From assembly GCA_016282145.1 (NCBI GenBank), contig JAEEJZ010000021.1, forward strand, positions 51,987-115,986: DNA of 64,000 nt, written 5' to 3'. A model generated the notes under the pieces. It was not told the DNA's origin. It ran no database searches and worked only from the letters and a program-made list of their open reading frames with translations. This DNA is from Bacteroidales bacterium (GTDB lineage: Bacteria > Bacteroidota > Bacteroidia > Bacteroidales > UBA932). The position numbers and the translations under genes were made by a program. This document shows positions 30,037 to 38,025 of the stretch, in pieces; positions within the stretch are counted from its first letter, which is position 1; each line of letters opens with the position of its first letter.

Positions 30037-30044
30037 CAAATATC
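30037..30044 (-). promoter_or_regulatory. -7 box for the ECF sigma operon
   Basis: GATATTTG on the minus strand, one mismatch to TAnnTTTG, 4 bases before the GTG start. It faces away from the cobW -7 box, with 11 bases between them. Confidence 0.45.
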
Positions 30045-30055
30045 GAAAAAAAATG

Positions 30056-30063
30056 TAACTTTG
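30056..30063 (+). promoter_or_regulatory. -7 box for the CobW-like gene
   Basis: TAACTTTG matches the Bacteroidota -7 consensus and lies 6 bases before ATG 30070, leaving little or no leader. It rules out the ORF-track start at 30010. Confidence 0.75.
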
Positions 30064-30069
30064 CAAAGT

Positions 30070-31218
30070 ATGGAGATTCAAAACAGGCAGGTGCCGGTCC
30101 TGCTGCTCACCGGCTATCTGGGAAGCGGAAAGACGACGCTGCTGAACCGGATACTCGCCAATCGCAAAGGCATTCGTTTCGCCGTAATAGTCAACGATAT
30201 AGGTTCTGTCAACATCGATGCTTCGCTCATTGAGAAAGGCGGCATCGCCAGCCGTACCGACGATTCCCTCATCGCCCTGCAGAACGGCTGCATCTGCTGT
30301 ACGCTGAAAACGGACCTGATCGCGCAACTCGCCGAATTGACGCAGATGCGCAAATTCGACTATATCGTCATCGAAGCCAGCGGCATCTGCGAACCTGCGC
30401 CGATTGCCCAGACCATCAGCACCCTGCCCTCCTACGCCGACCAGTATGTTATGGGCGATATGCCCTATCTGGACTGCATCGTGACGGTGGTGGACGCCCT
30501 GCGGATGCGGGATGAATTCGACGGCGGGAAGGCGCTGGAGCGGCAGAACCTGGACGAGGACGACCTGGAGAAACTGATTATCGAGCAGGTGGAATTCTGC
30601 AACATCGTGCTGCTGAACAAGGCGGCGGAAGTCTCCGCCGAGGACCTGCGGCATCTGCGCGCGATTGTCAAGGGGATCAATCCCGGGGCGAAGGTGCTGG
30701 AATGCAATTACGGCGACATCGACCTCGACGAAATCATCTATACCGGGATGTTCGATTTTGATGCGGTGGCTACTTCCGCCGCGTGGATTGCCGCCATCGA
30801 GGGCGAGGAAGAGGAGGAAGAACCGGAGGGAGAAGCGCTCGAATACGGCATCCAGACCTACGTCTATACCCGCCGGAAACCCTTTGACTTCGGGCTTTTC
30901 GACGATGCGGTCTTCCGTAAATGGCCCGGCGGTATCATCCGCGCCAAGGGGCTCTGCTGGTTTGCCGACGAGCCCGGCAAGTGCTGGCTTTTCGAGCAGG
31001 CCGGACGCCAGAAACACGTCCGCGAAGCGGGACTCTGGTACGCGATGATGCCCGCACTGGAACTGGAGGAACAGCTGGAGCGGGATGCGCAACTGCGCCG
31101 CGACTGGGATCCGGTCTATGGAGACAGGATGCAGAAAATCGTCTTCATCGGCCAGCATCTCGACACCGCTGCCATCGACGCCTTCCTGGATCGCTGCCTG
31201 GTAGATTATTCCGGCTAG
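30070..31218 (+). CDS. CobW/COG0523-family GTP-binding metallochaperone
   Basis: A G3E-family P-loop GTPase of 382 residues. Walker A is GYLGSGKTTLL, the metal-binding CxCC is in NGCICC, SGICEP follows, and the base-recognition motif appears as LLNKAAE. The C-terminal CobW_C domain includes GGIIRAKGLCWF. ATG 30070 is chosen because a -7 box ends at 30063. Family members deliver Zn2+ or other metals, or act in nitrile hydratase or cobalamin pathways; which applies here is not clear. Between the domains is an acidic run (GEEEEEEPEGE) where many relatives carry His-rich loops. No Zur or cobalamin regulatory site is seen. Confidence 0.88.
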   Translation: MEIQNRQVPVLLLTGYLGSGKTTLLNRILANRKGIRFAVIVNDIGSVNIDASLIEKGGIASRTDDSLIALQNGCICCTLKTDLIAQLAELTQMRKFDYIVIEASGICEPAPIAQTISTLPSYADQYVMGDMPYLDCIVTVVDALRMRDEFDGGKALERQNLDEDDLEKLIIEQVEFCNIVLLNKAAEVSAEDLRHLRAIVKGINPGAKVLECNYGDIDLDEIIYTGMFDFDAVATSAAWIAAIEGEEEEEEPEGEALEYGIQTYVYTRRKPFDFGLFDDAVFRKWPGGIIRAKGLCWFADEPGKCWLFEQAGRQKHVREAGLWYAMMPALELEEQLERDAQLRRDWDPVYGDRMQKIVFIGQHLDTAAIDAFLDRCLVDYSG

Positions 31219-31249
31219 CCTCCCCCCCGGATTGTATCTTTTACAAAGT

Positions 31250-31336
31250 GATGATACCCTCGATTTTTTTGACGAGGGTATCATCATTTTTGGCTATTTT
31301 TGACGGTACCCTACTCATTTTTCAAGAGGGTACGGT
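31250..31336. repeat. Double-hairpin repeat element, copy A
   Basis: Two hairpins in tandem. GATGATACCCTCG pairs with CGAGGGTATCATC around a T-rich loop (31250-31285). A second stem is GTACCCT/AGGGTAC (31306-31333). The spacer reads ATTTTTGGCTATTTTTG. The same arrangement and nearly the same core occur in reverse orientation at 59695-59782. It fills the gap between the convergent genes cobW and adk and may also act as a terminator. Confidence 0.75.
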
Positions 31337-31353
31337 CACTCAGGAATCTGAAA

Positions 31354-31926
31354 TTACAGTGAGGAAACCAGGGTGTCGATGCGCCCGAAAACGTCATCCA
31401 CGGAACCCTCGCCGCTCACTTCGTGATAGAGTCCCCTCTCCCGGTAAAAGCGGATGAGCGGCTCGGTCTTTTCGTGGTAGGTGCGGATGCGGTTGGCGAT
31501 GATGGAATCGTCGGCATCATCGGCCCGGTTCTCCAACATCGCCCTATGCTTGATGCGCTCGTAAATGAGCTGGTCGGGGATATGGAGGGAGAGCACCGCG
31601 GTGACACTTTCACCCGAGGCTTTCAGGCGGTTTTCCAGCACTTCCGCCTGGGCGATGGTGCGCGGGAACCCGTCGAGCAGGAAGCCCTCCACGCCCTTGG
31701 CGGCATCGAAAGCGGAAAAGAGCATGTCTTCCACCATCTGGTCGGGGACGAAATTTCCCTTGTCGATGAGCTCTTCCGCCTTCTTTCCCAGCGGTGTACC
31801 GGCAGCGATTTCGTTACGCAGCAGATCCCCGGTAGAGATATGCAGCAGGTGATATTTTTCCGACATGGGAATGGCCTGGGTGCCCTTCCCCGCACCCGGA
31901 GGCCCGAAAATGATATAGTATTTCAT
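31354..31926 (-). CDS. adk: Adenylate kinase
   Basis: Catalyses ATP + AMP = 2 ADP. P-loop GPPGAGKGTQ at residues 8-17, NMP-binding segment HISTGDLLRNEI, and the DGFPRTIAQAE motif. The 190-residue length and the short segment after IKHRAMLENRADD, with no Cys4 zinc motif, indicate a short-LID enzyme as in many Bacteroidota. The ATG overlaps the end of hpt by 4 bases, placing it in a two-gene purine operon with hpt first. It converges on cobW across repeat copy A. Confidence 0.95.
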   Translation of the reverse strand: MKYYIIFGPPGAGKGTQAIPMSEKYHLLHISTGDLLRNEIAAGTPLGKKAEELIDKGNFVPDQMVEDMLFSAFDAAKGVEGFLLDGFPRTIAQAEVLENRLKASGESVTAVLSLHIPDQLIYERIKHRAMLENRADDADDSIIANRIRTYHEKTEPLIRFYRERGLYHEVSGEGSVDDVFGRIDTLVSSL

Positions 31927-32468
31927 TCTTCGTCCAAAACGTAGATGTCCTTGTAATTGCGGCCGATGCCGTCGTAATCGAGGCCAAAGCCGACAATGAA
32001 GCGGTTGGGAATCTCCATCCCCACATAATCGAGTTTCACGTCCTTCTTGTACACCTCAGGCTTGAGGAGCATCGTGCAGACCTTGTAGTCCGCCGCCTTC
32101 GTCTCCTTCATATAGTCGCTCAGCGCGACGATGGTGTTGCCCGTGTCCACGATGTCTTCCACGACGATGACGCGACGGCCGGAGAGGTCCGAAGTCGGTC
32201 CCAGCAGGTTCCGCACCACCCCCGTGGAAATGGTTCCGGAATAGGAGGAAAGTTTCATGGAAACCAGTTCGCAGTCAAATTCCAGACGCTTCATCAATTC
32301 AGCCGTAAAAAGCACTGAACCGTTGAGAATGCACAGGATTACCGGAATGTCGGTACAGCCCTTGAAATCCGCATTGATCTTTTCCGCCACCCCGTCTATC
32401 GCCTCACTGATGCGTTCATAGGGGATATACAAGCGGAACGACTTGTCGTAAAGCTTGATTTTATCCAT
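31923..32468 (-). CDS. hpt: Hypoxanthine phosphoribosyltransferase
   Basis: Purine salvage enzyme that makes IMP (and usually GMP) from the base and PRPP. The PRPP-binding motif is VIVVEDIVDTGNT, and the flexible-loop and C-terminal segments KLSSYSGT and VGFGLDYDG are in place. The ORF track starts at a TTG (32495), but that codon lies inside the -7 box TAAATTTG. ATG 32468 (MDKIKLYDKSF) gives the usual length of 181; ATG 32483 is also possible. Cotranscribed with adk through a 4-base overlap. Confidence 0.93.
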   Translation of the reverse strand: MDKIKLYDKSFRLYIPYERISEAIDGVAEKINADFKGCTDIPVILCILNGSVLFTAELMKRLEFDCELVSMKLSSYSGTISTGVVRNLLGPTSDLSGRRVIVVEDIVDTGNTIVALSDYMKETKAADYKVCTMLLKPEVYKKDVKLDYVGMEIPNRFIVGFGLDYDGIGRNYKDIYVLDEE

Positions 32469-32492
32469 TTCCAACCAACTCATTTTGGAGGC

Positions 32493-32500
32493 CAAATTTA
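32493..32500 (-). promoter_or_regulatory. -7 box for hpt-adk
   Basis: TAAATTTG on the minus strand. Transcription should begin near 32489, which excludes the TTG start used in the ORF track and leaves a leader of about 20 bases to ATG 32468. Confidence 0.7.
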
Positions 32501-32565
32501 TAAAAAAATATCCATAAAAGATAAAAACGCTCGGAATTTACAAAATCAGCGCTCAACTTGCCGGA

Positions 32566-34254
32566 ATGAACTGCCTGATTACCCTAATGGAAGCCATCCT
32601 GCTGCTATGCGGAGCAGGAAGCGAAGAAGAGTTGGACGAAAGCCTTTTTGAGCGTTTCGAACGCTATTCCAGTCACCCGCTTCACCTCAATACGGCAGGC
32701 CGGAGAGCCCTGATGGAAAGCGGCCTGCTGAGCGAATACCAGATTGCCGTCCTGCTCGAACAGCGGCAACGGGCGGGCACGCTGCGTTCCTACACGGAGC
32801 TCGCGCTGCTTGACGGATTCGGGGAGCGGACTGCTGAGGCGCTGCAATTCTTCACGACCCTGGAAGGAGAAGCGCAGCGCAGCAAGGAACTGCGGGGCGA
32901 AACGCTGTTACGGGGCAGCCTGCGCATACGCGACGGAACTATCCAGGGCGCGGGCGGGACGAAAATGCAGATCGAAATCCCGGAACGGGCCGCCCTTTTC
33001 TGGGGCAGCCGCTTTTCTTATGCCGATACAAAATTCTCTCCAGGCACTTTCAATGCGGAGTATCGCGGAAAGAACGGCCGATGGAACTTGCTTGCCGGCG
33101 ATTTTCACGCCCGCTTCGGCCAGGGGCTCTGCGCCTGGAGCGGCTTTTCCCTGAGCGGATTCTCCTCCACGGGAGCCTTTCAGCGGAAAGCGCAGGGGCT
33201 TACTGCCTCCCATTCGTTTTCCGAGGCCCTGCGCGGGCTTGCCGCCAGCGGCGATGTGGGGCCGGTAACGCTGAGCGGAGGCCTCCACGTAACGGGACTC
33301 AGGGAAAGGATGGAGGGAAAGACAGACGCCAGAATCGGGCTTGGATACTGCCTGAATGCCACATATCGCTGGCGATGGGGCCATGCGGGCCTGAGTGCCG
33401 CAGGAAGGGGTTCGGCACCCACCCTTGCCGCAGACTGGCGGATGGGCGCAAAGGGCTGGGCCTGGCTCGGGGAGCTCGCCTGGGACTTCCCGGGAAAGGA
33501 TATCGCCGCGCTGACTACCCTGCTCTGGAGACCGCTTTACGGGATAGAGGCCGCGATGAACCTTCGTTACTACGGCCCGGAATTCCGAAATCCGGACGCC
33601 GGGGCTCCACGGGCCATCGGCTCCGCAAACCGGGATGAGGCCGGCGGCGCCATCGCACTCAGTTCGCCCTGGGGAACAGTCAGTTATTCGATTTTTACAA
33701 AACCCTCTTCCGGCGGGATCGGGCACAAGGCGATACTCCAGGCAGGGCACAGCTGGCACAGCGGTCCGCTGGAATGGTCGCCCTCATTGCGGAGCCTTCT
33801 CTCCTGGCGCAGCTGGAGCGGAACGCCCCTCCGGGCGGAAATCCGGGGAGACCTGGGAGTCCACTATGAAAAAGCGGCGCTGAACCTTCGATACCATACG
33901 GTCTTTTGCCGGGAACGCTCCTGGCTCTGGTACGCGGAAGCCGGCTACAGCGGCGCCTGGCTGCGCTTTACGCTGTTCAAGGTCGATCAATGGGACGATA
34001 GGATCTATGTCTATGAACGGGACCTCAGCGGCGCATTCAGCGTGCCCGCCAGTTACGGCCGCGGCTGGAGCCTCTCCCTGAGCACGAATCAGACAATCCG
34101 GGGCCGACATCTGCGGCAGCGGATCGGCTTCAAGGCCTCTTACATCCACTATTTTCCGTCGGAGGTAAAACGCAGCAGCGCCTTCGAGGGAAAAGTGCAA
34201 TATATTATAGACTGGGGATGGCGTTTTCCATCTTCGTCCCGCGGGAACCTTTGA
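32566..34254 (+). CDS. Helix-hairpin-helix protein with predicted outer-membrane beta-barrel
   Basis: 562 residues. After a short hydrophobic N-terminus (MNCLITLMEAILLLCGAGS), residues about 35-100 hold paired helix-hairpin-helix motifs of the ComEA type (LNTAGRRALMESGLLSEYQI, then SYTELALLDGFGERTAEAL). From about 110 onward there are alternating hydrophobic and aromatic beta-strands (FHARFGQGLCAWSGFSLSGF), as in a beta-barrel. Proteins with this HhH plus barrel layout are widespread in Bacteroidales and uncharacterised as far as I know. The 3' end overlaps the convergent murF by 50 bases. A link to DNA uptake is only suggested by the HhH motifs. Confidence 0.75.
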   Translation: MNCLITLMEAILLLCGAGSEEELDESLFERFERYSSHPLHLNTAGRRALMESGLLSEYQIAVLLEQRQRAGTLRSYTELALLDGFGERTAEALQFFTTLEGEAQRSKELRGETLLRGSLRIRDGTIQGAGGTKMQIEIPERAALFWGSRFSYADTKFSPGTFNAEYRGKNGRWNLLAGDFHARFGQGLCAWSGFSLSGFSSTGAFQRKAQGLTASHSFSEALRGLAASGDVGPVTLSGGLHVTGLRERMEGKTDARIGLGYCLNATYRWRWGHAGLSAAGRGSAPTLAADWRMGAKGWAWLGELAWDFPGKDIAALTTLLWRPLYGIEAAMNLRYYGPEFRNPDAGAPRAIGSANRDEAGGAIALSSPWGTVSYSIFTKPSSGGIGHKAILQAGHSWHSGPLEWSPSLRSLLSWRSWSGTPLRAEIRGDLGVHYEKAALNLRYHTVFCRERSWLWYAEAGYSGAWLRFTLFKVDQWDDRIYVYERDLSGAFSVPASYGRGWSLSLSTNQTIRGRHLRQRIGFKASYIHYFPSEVKRSSAFEGKVQYIIDWGWRFPSSSRGNL

Positions 34255-35506
34255 CCAGGATCAGGGTATCCGAAGGCGGATTCGCAGCCAGTGCGGCGGC
34301 AAGGGCCGGTGAATCGGGGTACCAGGCGGCGCGCCCGAGTCCGGCAGCGTCGAGAGCGCGCCCGAACTCCTCCCCCACGAACAGAGCCGGCGTCCCCGCA
34401 TCCGCGAGGCGCTTAACCAGTTTGAGATGCTCCTTTGCCGATGCATCGCCGAGTTCCCGCATCTCTCCGAGCAGCGCGAGTTTGCGCGGCGCACGCATCG
34501 CGAAGAAATTATCGAGCGCTACCGCCATCGACGAGGGATTGGCATTATAGGCATCGACGATGAGGGTATTGCGCTGCGTCTGCAGCATCTGCGAACGCTG
34601 ATTCGAGGGCTTGTACGCCGATATCGCCGCGAAGGCATCCGCCATCGGCACGCCGAAATAGCGGCCTACGGCGAGGGCGGCCAGTACGTTCGTTGCGTTG
34701 TAGGCGCCGACCAGGGATGTTTCGACCGTCGTTCCTTCGATGACGAGCCGCAGGAACGGATGCGCCGCGTCGGTCGGCAGGATCTGGACCCCTTCGTACT
34801 GAATTCCGTAGGACCAGACGTGGCAGGCGCATTCGCGCGCCATCTGCGTGAGGTCGGCATCATCGGCATTCAGGAAAATGACCGAACCGTCGCGCGCGGC
34901 AAGCCACTTGTAGAGTTCGCCCTTGGCGGCTTTCACCCCCTCGAAGGAGCCGAAGCCCAGCAGGTGCGCCTTGCCGACATTGGTGATCAGGCCGTAATCC
35001 GGCCGCGAGACGCGCACCAGTTTGGCGATGTCGTCCGGATGGTTCGCCCCCATCTCTATCACGGCGATCTGCGTCTGCGGCGTAATCGAGAGCAGGCTCA
35101 GGGGAACCCCGATATCATTATTGAAATTGCCCTTCGTGGCGGTGACGTTGAATTTCTTCGAGAGGACGGCGGCGATGAGTTCTTTCGTCGTCGTCTTGCC
35201 GTTCGTGCCCGTCAGGCCGATGACCGGCAGCGAACCGTCGGGCTTCACGTGCTCACGGTGATAGATGGCCAGTTCCTGGAGGGCCGTAAAAGTATCAGCT
35301 ACCTTGATGAGCCGGGGATCGTCCGGAAGGTCTGCCGCTTCATTGACGACGGCACAGGCCGCCCCTGCTTCCAGGGCTTTCATCGCATAGGCGTTCCCGT
35401 CAAAGTTCTCACCTTTCAGGGCAAAGAACATCTCGCCGCCCTGGAGCGTACGGCTGTCGGTGGCGACTACGCCCCCGCAAGCCAGATATCGTTCATAAAG
35501 TCCCAT
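34205..35506 (-). CDS. murF: UDP-N-acetylmuramoyl-tripeptide--D-alanyl-D-alanine ligase
   Basis: Adds D-Ala-D-Ala to the UDP-MurNAc-tripeptide in the cytoplasm, the last soluble step of peptidoglycan precursor synthesis. Mur ligase motifs in 433 residues: N-terminal SRTLQGGEMFFAL, ATP-binding GLTGTNGKTTTKE, central EMGANHPDDIAKL and ITNVGKAHLLGFGS, and C-terminal DAYNANPSSM. Length fits MurF. It lies 3 bases after dut in a dut-murF operon. Its last 50 bases overlap the end of the convergent HhH gene. Confidence 0.95.
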   Translation of the reverse strand: MGLYERYLACGGVVATDSRTLQGGEMFFALKGENFDGNAYAMKALEAGAACAVVNEAADLPDDPRLIKVADTFTALQELAIYHREHVKPDGSLPVIGLTGTNGKTTTKELIAAVLSKKFNVTATKGNFNNDIGVPLSLLSITPQTQIAVIEMGANHPDDIAKLVRVSRPDYGLITNVGKAHLLGFGSFEGVKAAKGELYKWLAARDGSVIFLNADDADLTQMARECACHVWSYGIQYEGVQILPTDAAHPFLRLVIEGTTVETSLVGAYNATNVLAALAVGRYFGVPMADAFAAISAYKPSNQRSQMLQTQRNTLIVDAYNANPSSMAVALDNFFAMRAPRKLALLGEMRELGDASAKEHLKLVKRLADAGTPALFVGEEFGRALDAAGLGRAAWYPDSPALAAALAANPPSDTLILVKGSRGTKMENAIPSL

Positions 35507-35509
35507 ACC

Positions 35510-35944
35510 CTACTGCCGGCCCGTGCTTCCGAACCCGCCCTCACCGCGGTCAGAGGCGGAAAGTTCCTCCACGCACTCCCATTCTATGCATTCGTGCCGG
35601 GCCAGGACCAACTGGGCGATACGTTCGCCGTTCTCGATGGTAAAAGGCTCATCGGAGAGGTTGACCAGGATCACCTTCACTTCTCCGCGGTAATCCGCAT
35701 CGATGGTGCCGGGGGCATTGAGTACCGTGATGCCCTTCTTCGCCGCCAGTCCGCTGCGGGGACGGACCTGTACCTCATAACCCGCCGGAATCTCCAGAAA
35801 GAGTCCCGTGGGGACCATCGCCCGCTCCAGCGGCTTCAATACGACCGGGGCGTCCAGACAGGCCCGCACATCCATCCCGGCCGACAGCGCTGTCGCATAC
35901 GCAGGCAGTGCTCCGCCGCTCTTATTGATTACTTTAACTTTCAT
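35510..35944 (-). CDS. dut: Deoxyuridine 5'-triphosphate nucleotidohydrolase
   Basis: Hydrolyses dUTP to dUMP and PPi. The 144-residue trimeric dUTPase shows all motifs: SAGMDVRA (1), [11 protein letters not shown] (2), [12 protein letters not shown] (3), [11 protein letters not shown] (4) and the C-terminal arm [11 protein letters not shown] (5). First gene of the dut-murF pair, with a -7 box (TAAATTTG) 16 bases upstream. Confidence 0.96.
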   Translation of the reverse strand: MKVKVINKSGGALPAYATALSAGMDVRACLDAPVVLKPLERAMVPTGLFLEIPAGYEVQVRPRSGLAAKKGITVLNAPGTIDADYRGEVKVILVNLSDEPFTIENGERIAQLVLARHECIEWECVEELSASDRGEGGFGSTGRQ

Positions 35945-35960
35945 CGCTACTGATTTTTCA

Positions 35961-35968
35961 CAAATTTA
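35961..35968 (-). promoter_or_regulatory. -7 box for dut-murF
   Basis: TAAATTTG on the minus strand, leaving a leader of about a dozen bases before ATG 35944. Confidence 0.7.
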
Positions 35969-36030
35969 ACATCTGTTTACCGGTTTTCAAAATCAAAATG
36001 AGGGCCGCTTGGAATTTTCCGGATTTGCTG

Positions 36031-36038
36031 TAACTTTG
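36031..36038 (+). promoter_or_regulatory. -7 box for the small membrane protein and gltS
   Basis: TAACTTTG. The transcript would begin near or after the ORF-track start at 36040, so ATG 36079, which begins the signal peptide, is the likely start. Confidence 0.7.
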
Positions 36039-36078
36039 TATGGATTCAGGAATCCGGCGAATGATTAACACATCAGAT

Positions 36079-36678
36079 ATGAAAAGAATCTTATTCCTCA
36101 TTTCGGCTATTTTGCTTTCCTGGGCGGCAAATGCTCAGAATCAGTCCGTGGAGCGGGCACTGCCGAGCCCCTATTCACCTTCGGTCTATGCAGAGATTTC
36201 CAGAGGAGAATTTTTATTGAACGGACACGAACTCAACGAATGGGAGACGCGCCAGGTCATCGGTAACGAAATTTACAGCAAAACCTTTGCTCCCGCCCGC
36301 AGGCAGCGTAAAGCCGGTCTGGTTCTGACCATCGTCGGCGGCGTGACGACCGGACTCGGCGGAATCATCGCCATCGGCGGAGCGGCCGGAATGGCAGCAA
36401 CCCCCGTGAATACCTGGCAGCAGGACAGCAACGGCAGAACCCAGGACCGGCCCTATTCCTATCAACGGGATTACAGTTCGGCGCAAGCCGCCCTCCTTAC
36501 CGGCACCGGTATCTTTTTGGCCGGCAGCACGATGTTGAGCGTCGGTATCCCCCTGCTGGTCATCGGCCAGAAGCGGCTGAACTGGGTGGCAGAAGACTAT
36601 CAGGAGAAAATGGCCCGGAAGGCCAGCCTGAACCTGAGTTCCGGCAGCAACGGAGTCGGCCTTAGCCTCGCCTTCTAA
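36079..36678 (+). CDS. Hypothetical exported protein with two hydrophobic segments
   Basis: Not recognised. From ATG 36079 the product is 199 residues with a signal peptide (MKRILFLISAILLSWAANAQ). A polar region follows (SPSVYAEISRGEFLLNGHEL), then two Gly/Ala-rich hydrophobic segments (GLVLTIVGGVTTGLGGIIAI and GTGIFLAGSTMLSVGIPLLV), and a Ser/Asn-rich C-terminus ending GVGLSLAF. Similar small proteins with a signal peptide and two glycine-rich helices are common as hypotheticals in Bacteroidales. The ORF-track start (36040) would put extra residues before the signal peptide and lies on the promoter. gltS follows 20 bases downstream. Confidence 0.7.
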   Translation: MKRILFLISAILLSWAANAQNQSVERALPSPYSPSVYAEISRGEFLLNGHELNEWETRQVIGNEIYSKTFAPARRQRKAGLVLTIVGGVTTGLGGIIAIGGAAGMAATPVNTWQQDSNGRTQDRPYSYQRDYSSAQAALLTGTGIFLAGSTMLSVGIPLLVIGQKRLNWVAEDYQEKMARKASLNLSSGSNGVGLSLAF

Positions 36679-36698
36679 GCTTGCCGCTACATCTCAAC

Positions 36699-37877
36699 AT
36701 GTACTTAAGCACAGGAGTGGGGATTCTTGCCCTGCTCCTGGGCTTTTTGCTTAACCGAGGAATACCCTTTCTCAAACGGCACTGCGTCCCCGTTCCGGTA
36801 ACGGGCGGACTGGTCATTTCCCTGCTCACGCTTCTGCTGTACAGCGTCTGGGATATCGAATGCGTCTTCGACGAAACCATCAAGGACTTCTGCATGACGG
36901 CCTTCTTCACCTTTGCAGGATTCCTGTGCAATATCAAAGTGGTCCGCAGTGGTGGCCGGCCCCTCTTCATTATGTTACTCTTGGTGGCCATCCTGATCCT
37001 CGCCCAGAACGCCCTGTCCATTGGACTTTCGCTCGCGATGGGACACGATACGCTGTTCGGCATGGCGACCGGCTCCATCCCTATGTGCGGAGGGCACGGC
37101 ACTTCCGCGGGCTTCTCTCCCCTGCTGGAACAGCAAGGACTTACCGGAGCCGCTTCGCTGACGATGGCGGGCGCCACCTTCGGGCTGATTGCCGGCTCGC
37201 TGCTGGGCGGACCGCTCGCCGATGCGCTGATCCGGCATCGTAAACCCGCAGACCTGGACGCGGAAAGCGAAGATGTCAGCCTCGACAGCAAGACGGACGA
37301 CAGCCCGCGCACAGGTAAGACGGGACTGATCGTCACACTGATCCTCCTGGTGGCGGCCCTGCCGCTGGGCTATCTTTTGAATGCGATTTTCGCCCGCATC
37401 GGCTTTACCGTTCCCAGCTACTTCGGCGCCCTCGTCGCCGCCGTGTTGATGCGCAATTCCGTCGGCTCCATCCCCATCGTCTCCAAGCAGATTGACGATT
37501 ACAGTGTCCGGCGCATCGCCACCGTGTTCCTTGCCCTTTTCCTGGGAATGGCGATGGCCTTCCTTCGGCTGTGGGAACTGAAGTCGATGGCCCTGCCGCT
37601 GGCCGTCATCCTGCTGTCGCAAGTGGTGCTTATGGCTCTCTATGCGATATTCGTAGCTTATCCGATGTTGGGAAAGGATTATGAAAGCGTCGTCCTGGTC
37701 AGCGGACTTTGCGGTTTCGGACTCGGCGCCACGCCCAATGCCCTGGCCAATATGGAAGCGGTCTGTGCGAAATACCGCACAGTGGTGCGTCCTTTCCTGA
37801 TCGTCCCCATCATCGGGGCGATGTTCCTGGACATCATCAATATCTCCGTCATCACCCTTCTGCTGAATATATTCTAG
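36699..37877 (+). CDS. gltS: Sodium/glutamate symporter, GltS family
   Basis: An inner-membrane Na+-coupled glutamate importer of about 392 residues with ten or more hydrophobic segments in two halves. GltS features include PVPVTGGLVISLL near the N-terminus, GSIPMCGGHGTSAGF in the first half and SGLCGFGLGATPNALANME in the second; the latter two are the re-entrant loop motifs. The ORF track begins at TTG 36681; ATG 36699 (MYLSTGVGILALL) places the first helix as in relatives. It may share the promoter of the preceding small gene. A GC-rich hairpin at 37988 lies downstream. Confidence 0.9.
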   Translation: MYLSTGVGILALLLGFLLNRGIPFLKRHCVPVPVTGGLVISLLTLLLYSVWDIECVFDETIKDFCMTAFFTFAGFLCNIKVVRSGGRPLFIMLLLVAILILAQNALSIGLSLAMGHDTLFGMATGSIPMCGGHGTSAGFSPLLEQQGLTGAASLTMAGATFGLIAGSLLGGPLADALIRHRKPADLDAESEDVSLDSKTDDSPRTGKTGLIVTLILLVAALPLGYLLNAIFARIGFTVPSYFGALVAAVLMRNSVGSIPIVSKQIDDYSVRRIATVFLALFLGMAMAFLRLWELKSMALPLAVILLSQVVLMALYAIFVAYPMLGKDYESVVLVSGLCGFGLGATPNALANMEAVCAKYRTVVRPFLIVPIIGAMFLDIINISVITLLLNIF

Positions 37878-37886
37878 AAGGAGAAG

Positions 37887-37987
37887 GGCCCTCCGAGTTA
37901 ATAATATCGCGGTTTTTGTGAAACGTGAGGGACCCAGGGGCCCTGACATTTCATTTTTTGGGCCAAAAACACAACTCTCAGGGCCCG
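37887..37987. other. Intergenic stretch with GC-rich inverted repeats (possible distant relative of the double-hairpin repeat)
   Basis: The gap after gltS contains GGGCCCTGA and TCAGGGCCC as inverted arms around CATTTTTTGGGCCAAAAAC, plus a further AGGGCCCT to the left. The T-rich GGCC centre recalls the double-hairpin repeat at 31250 and 59695, but the arms differ. No gene is seen here. Confidence 0.35.
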
Positions 37988-38017
37988 AAAAAGCCGGCGG
38001 AATATCCACCGGCTTTT
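37988..38017. terminator. Terminator shared by tRNA-Pro and gltS
   Basis: AAAAGCCGG/CCGGCTTTT hairpin with A and T tracts on either side, 9 bases beyond the 3' end of tRNA-Pro and downstream of gltS. Confidence 0.8.
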
Positions 38018-38025
38018 GATGTTTG

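Noticed and set aside
32481-32495. TTG 32495 start for hpt
   Set aside because: The codon lies inside the -7 box TAAATTTG, so it would not be in the transcript.
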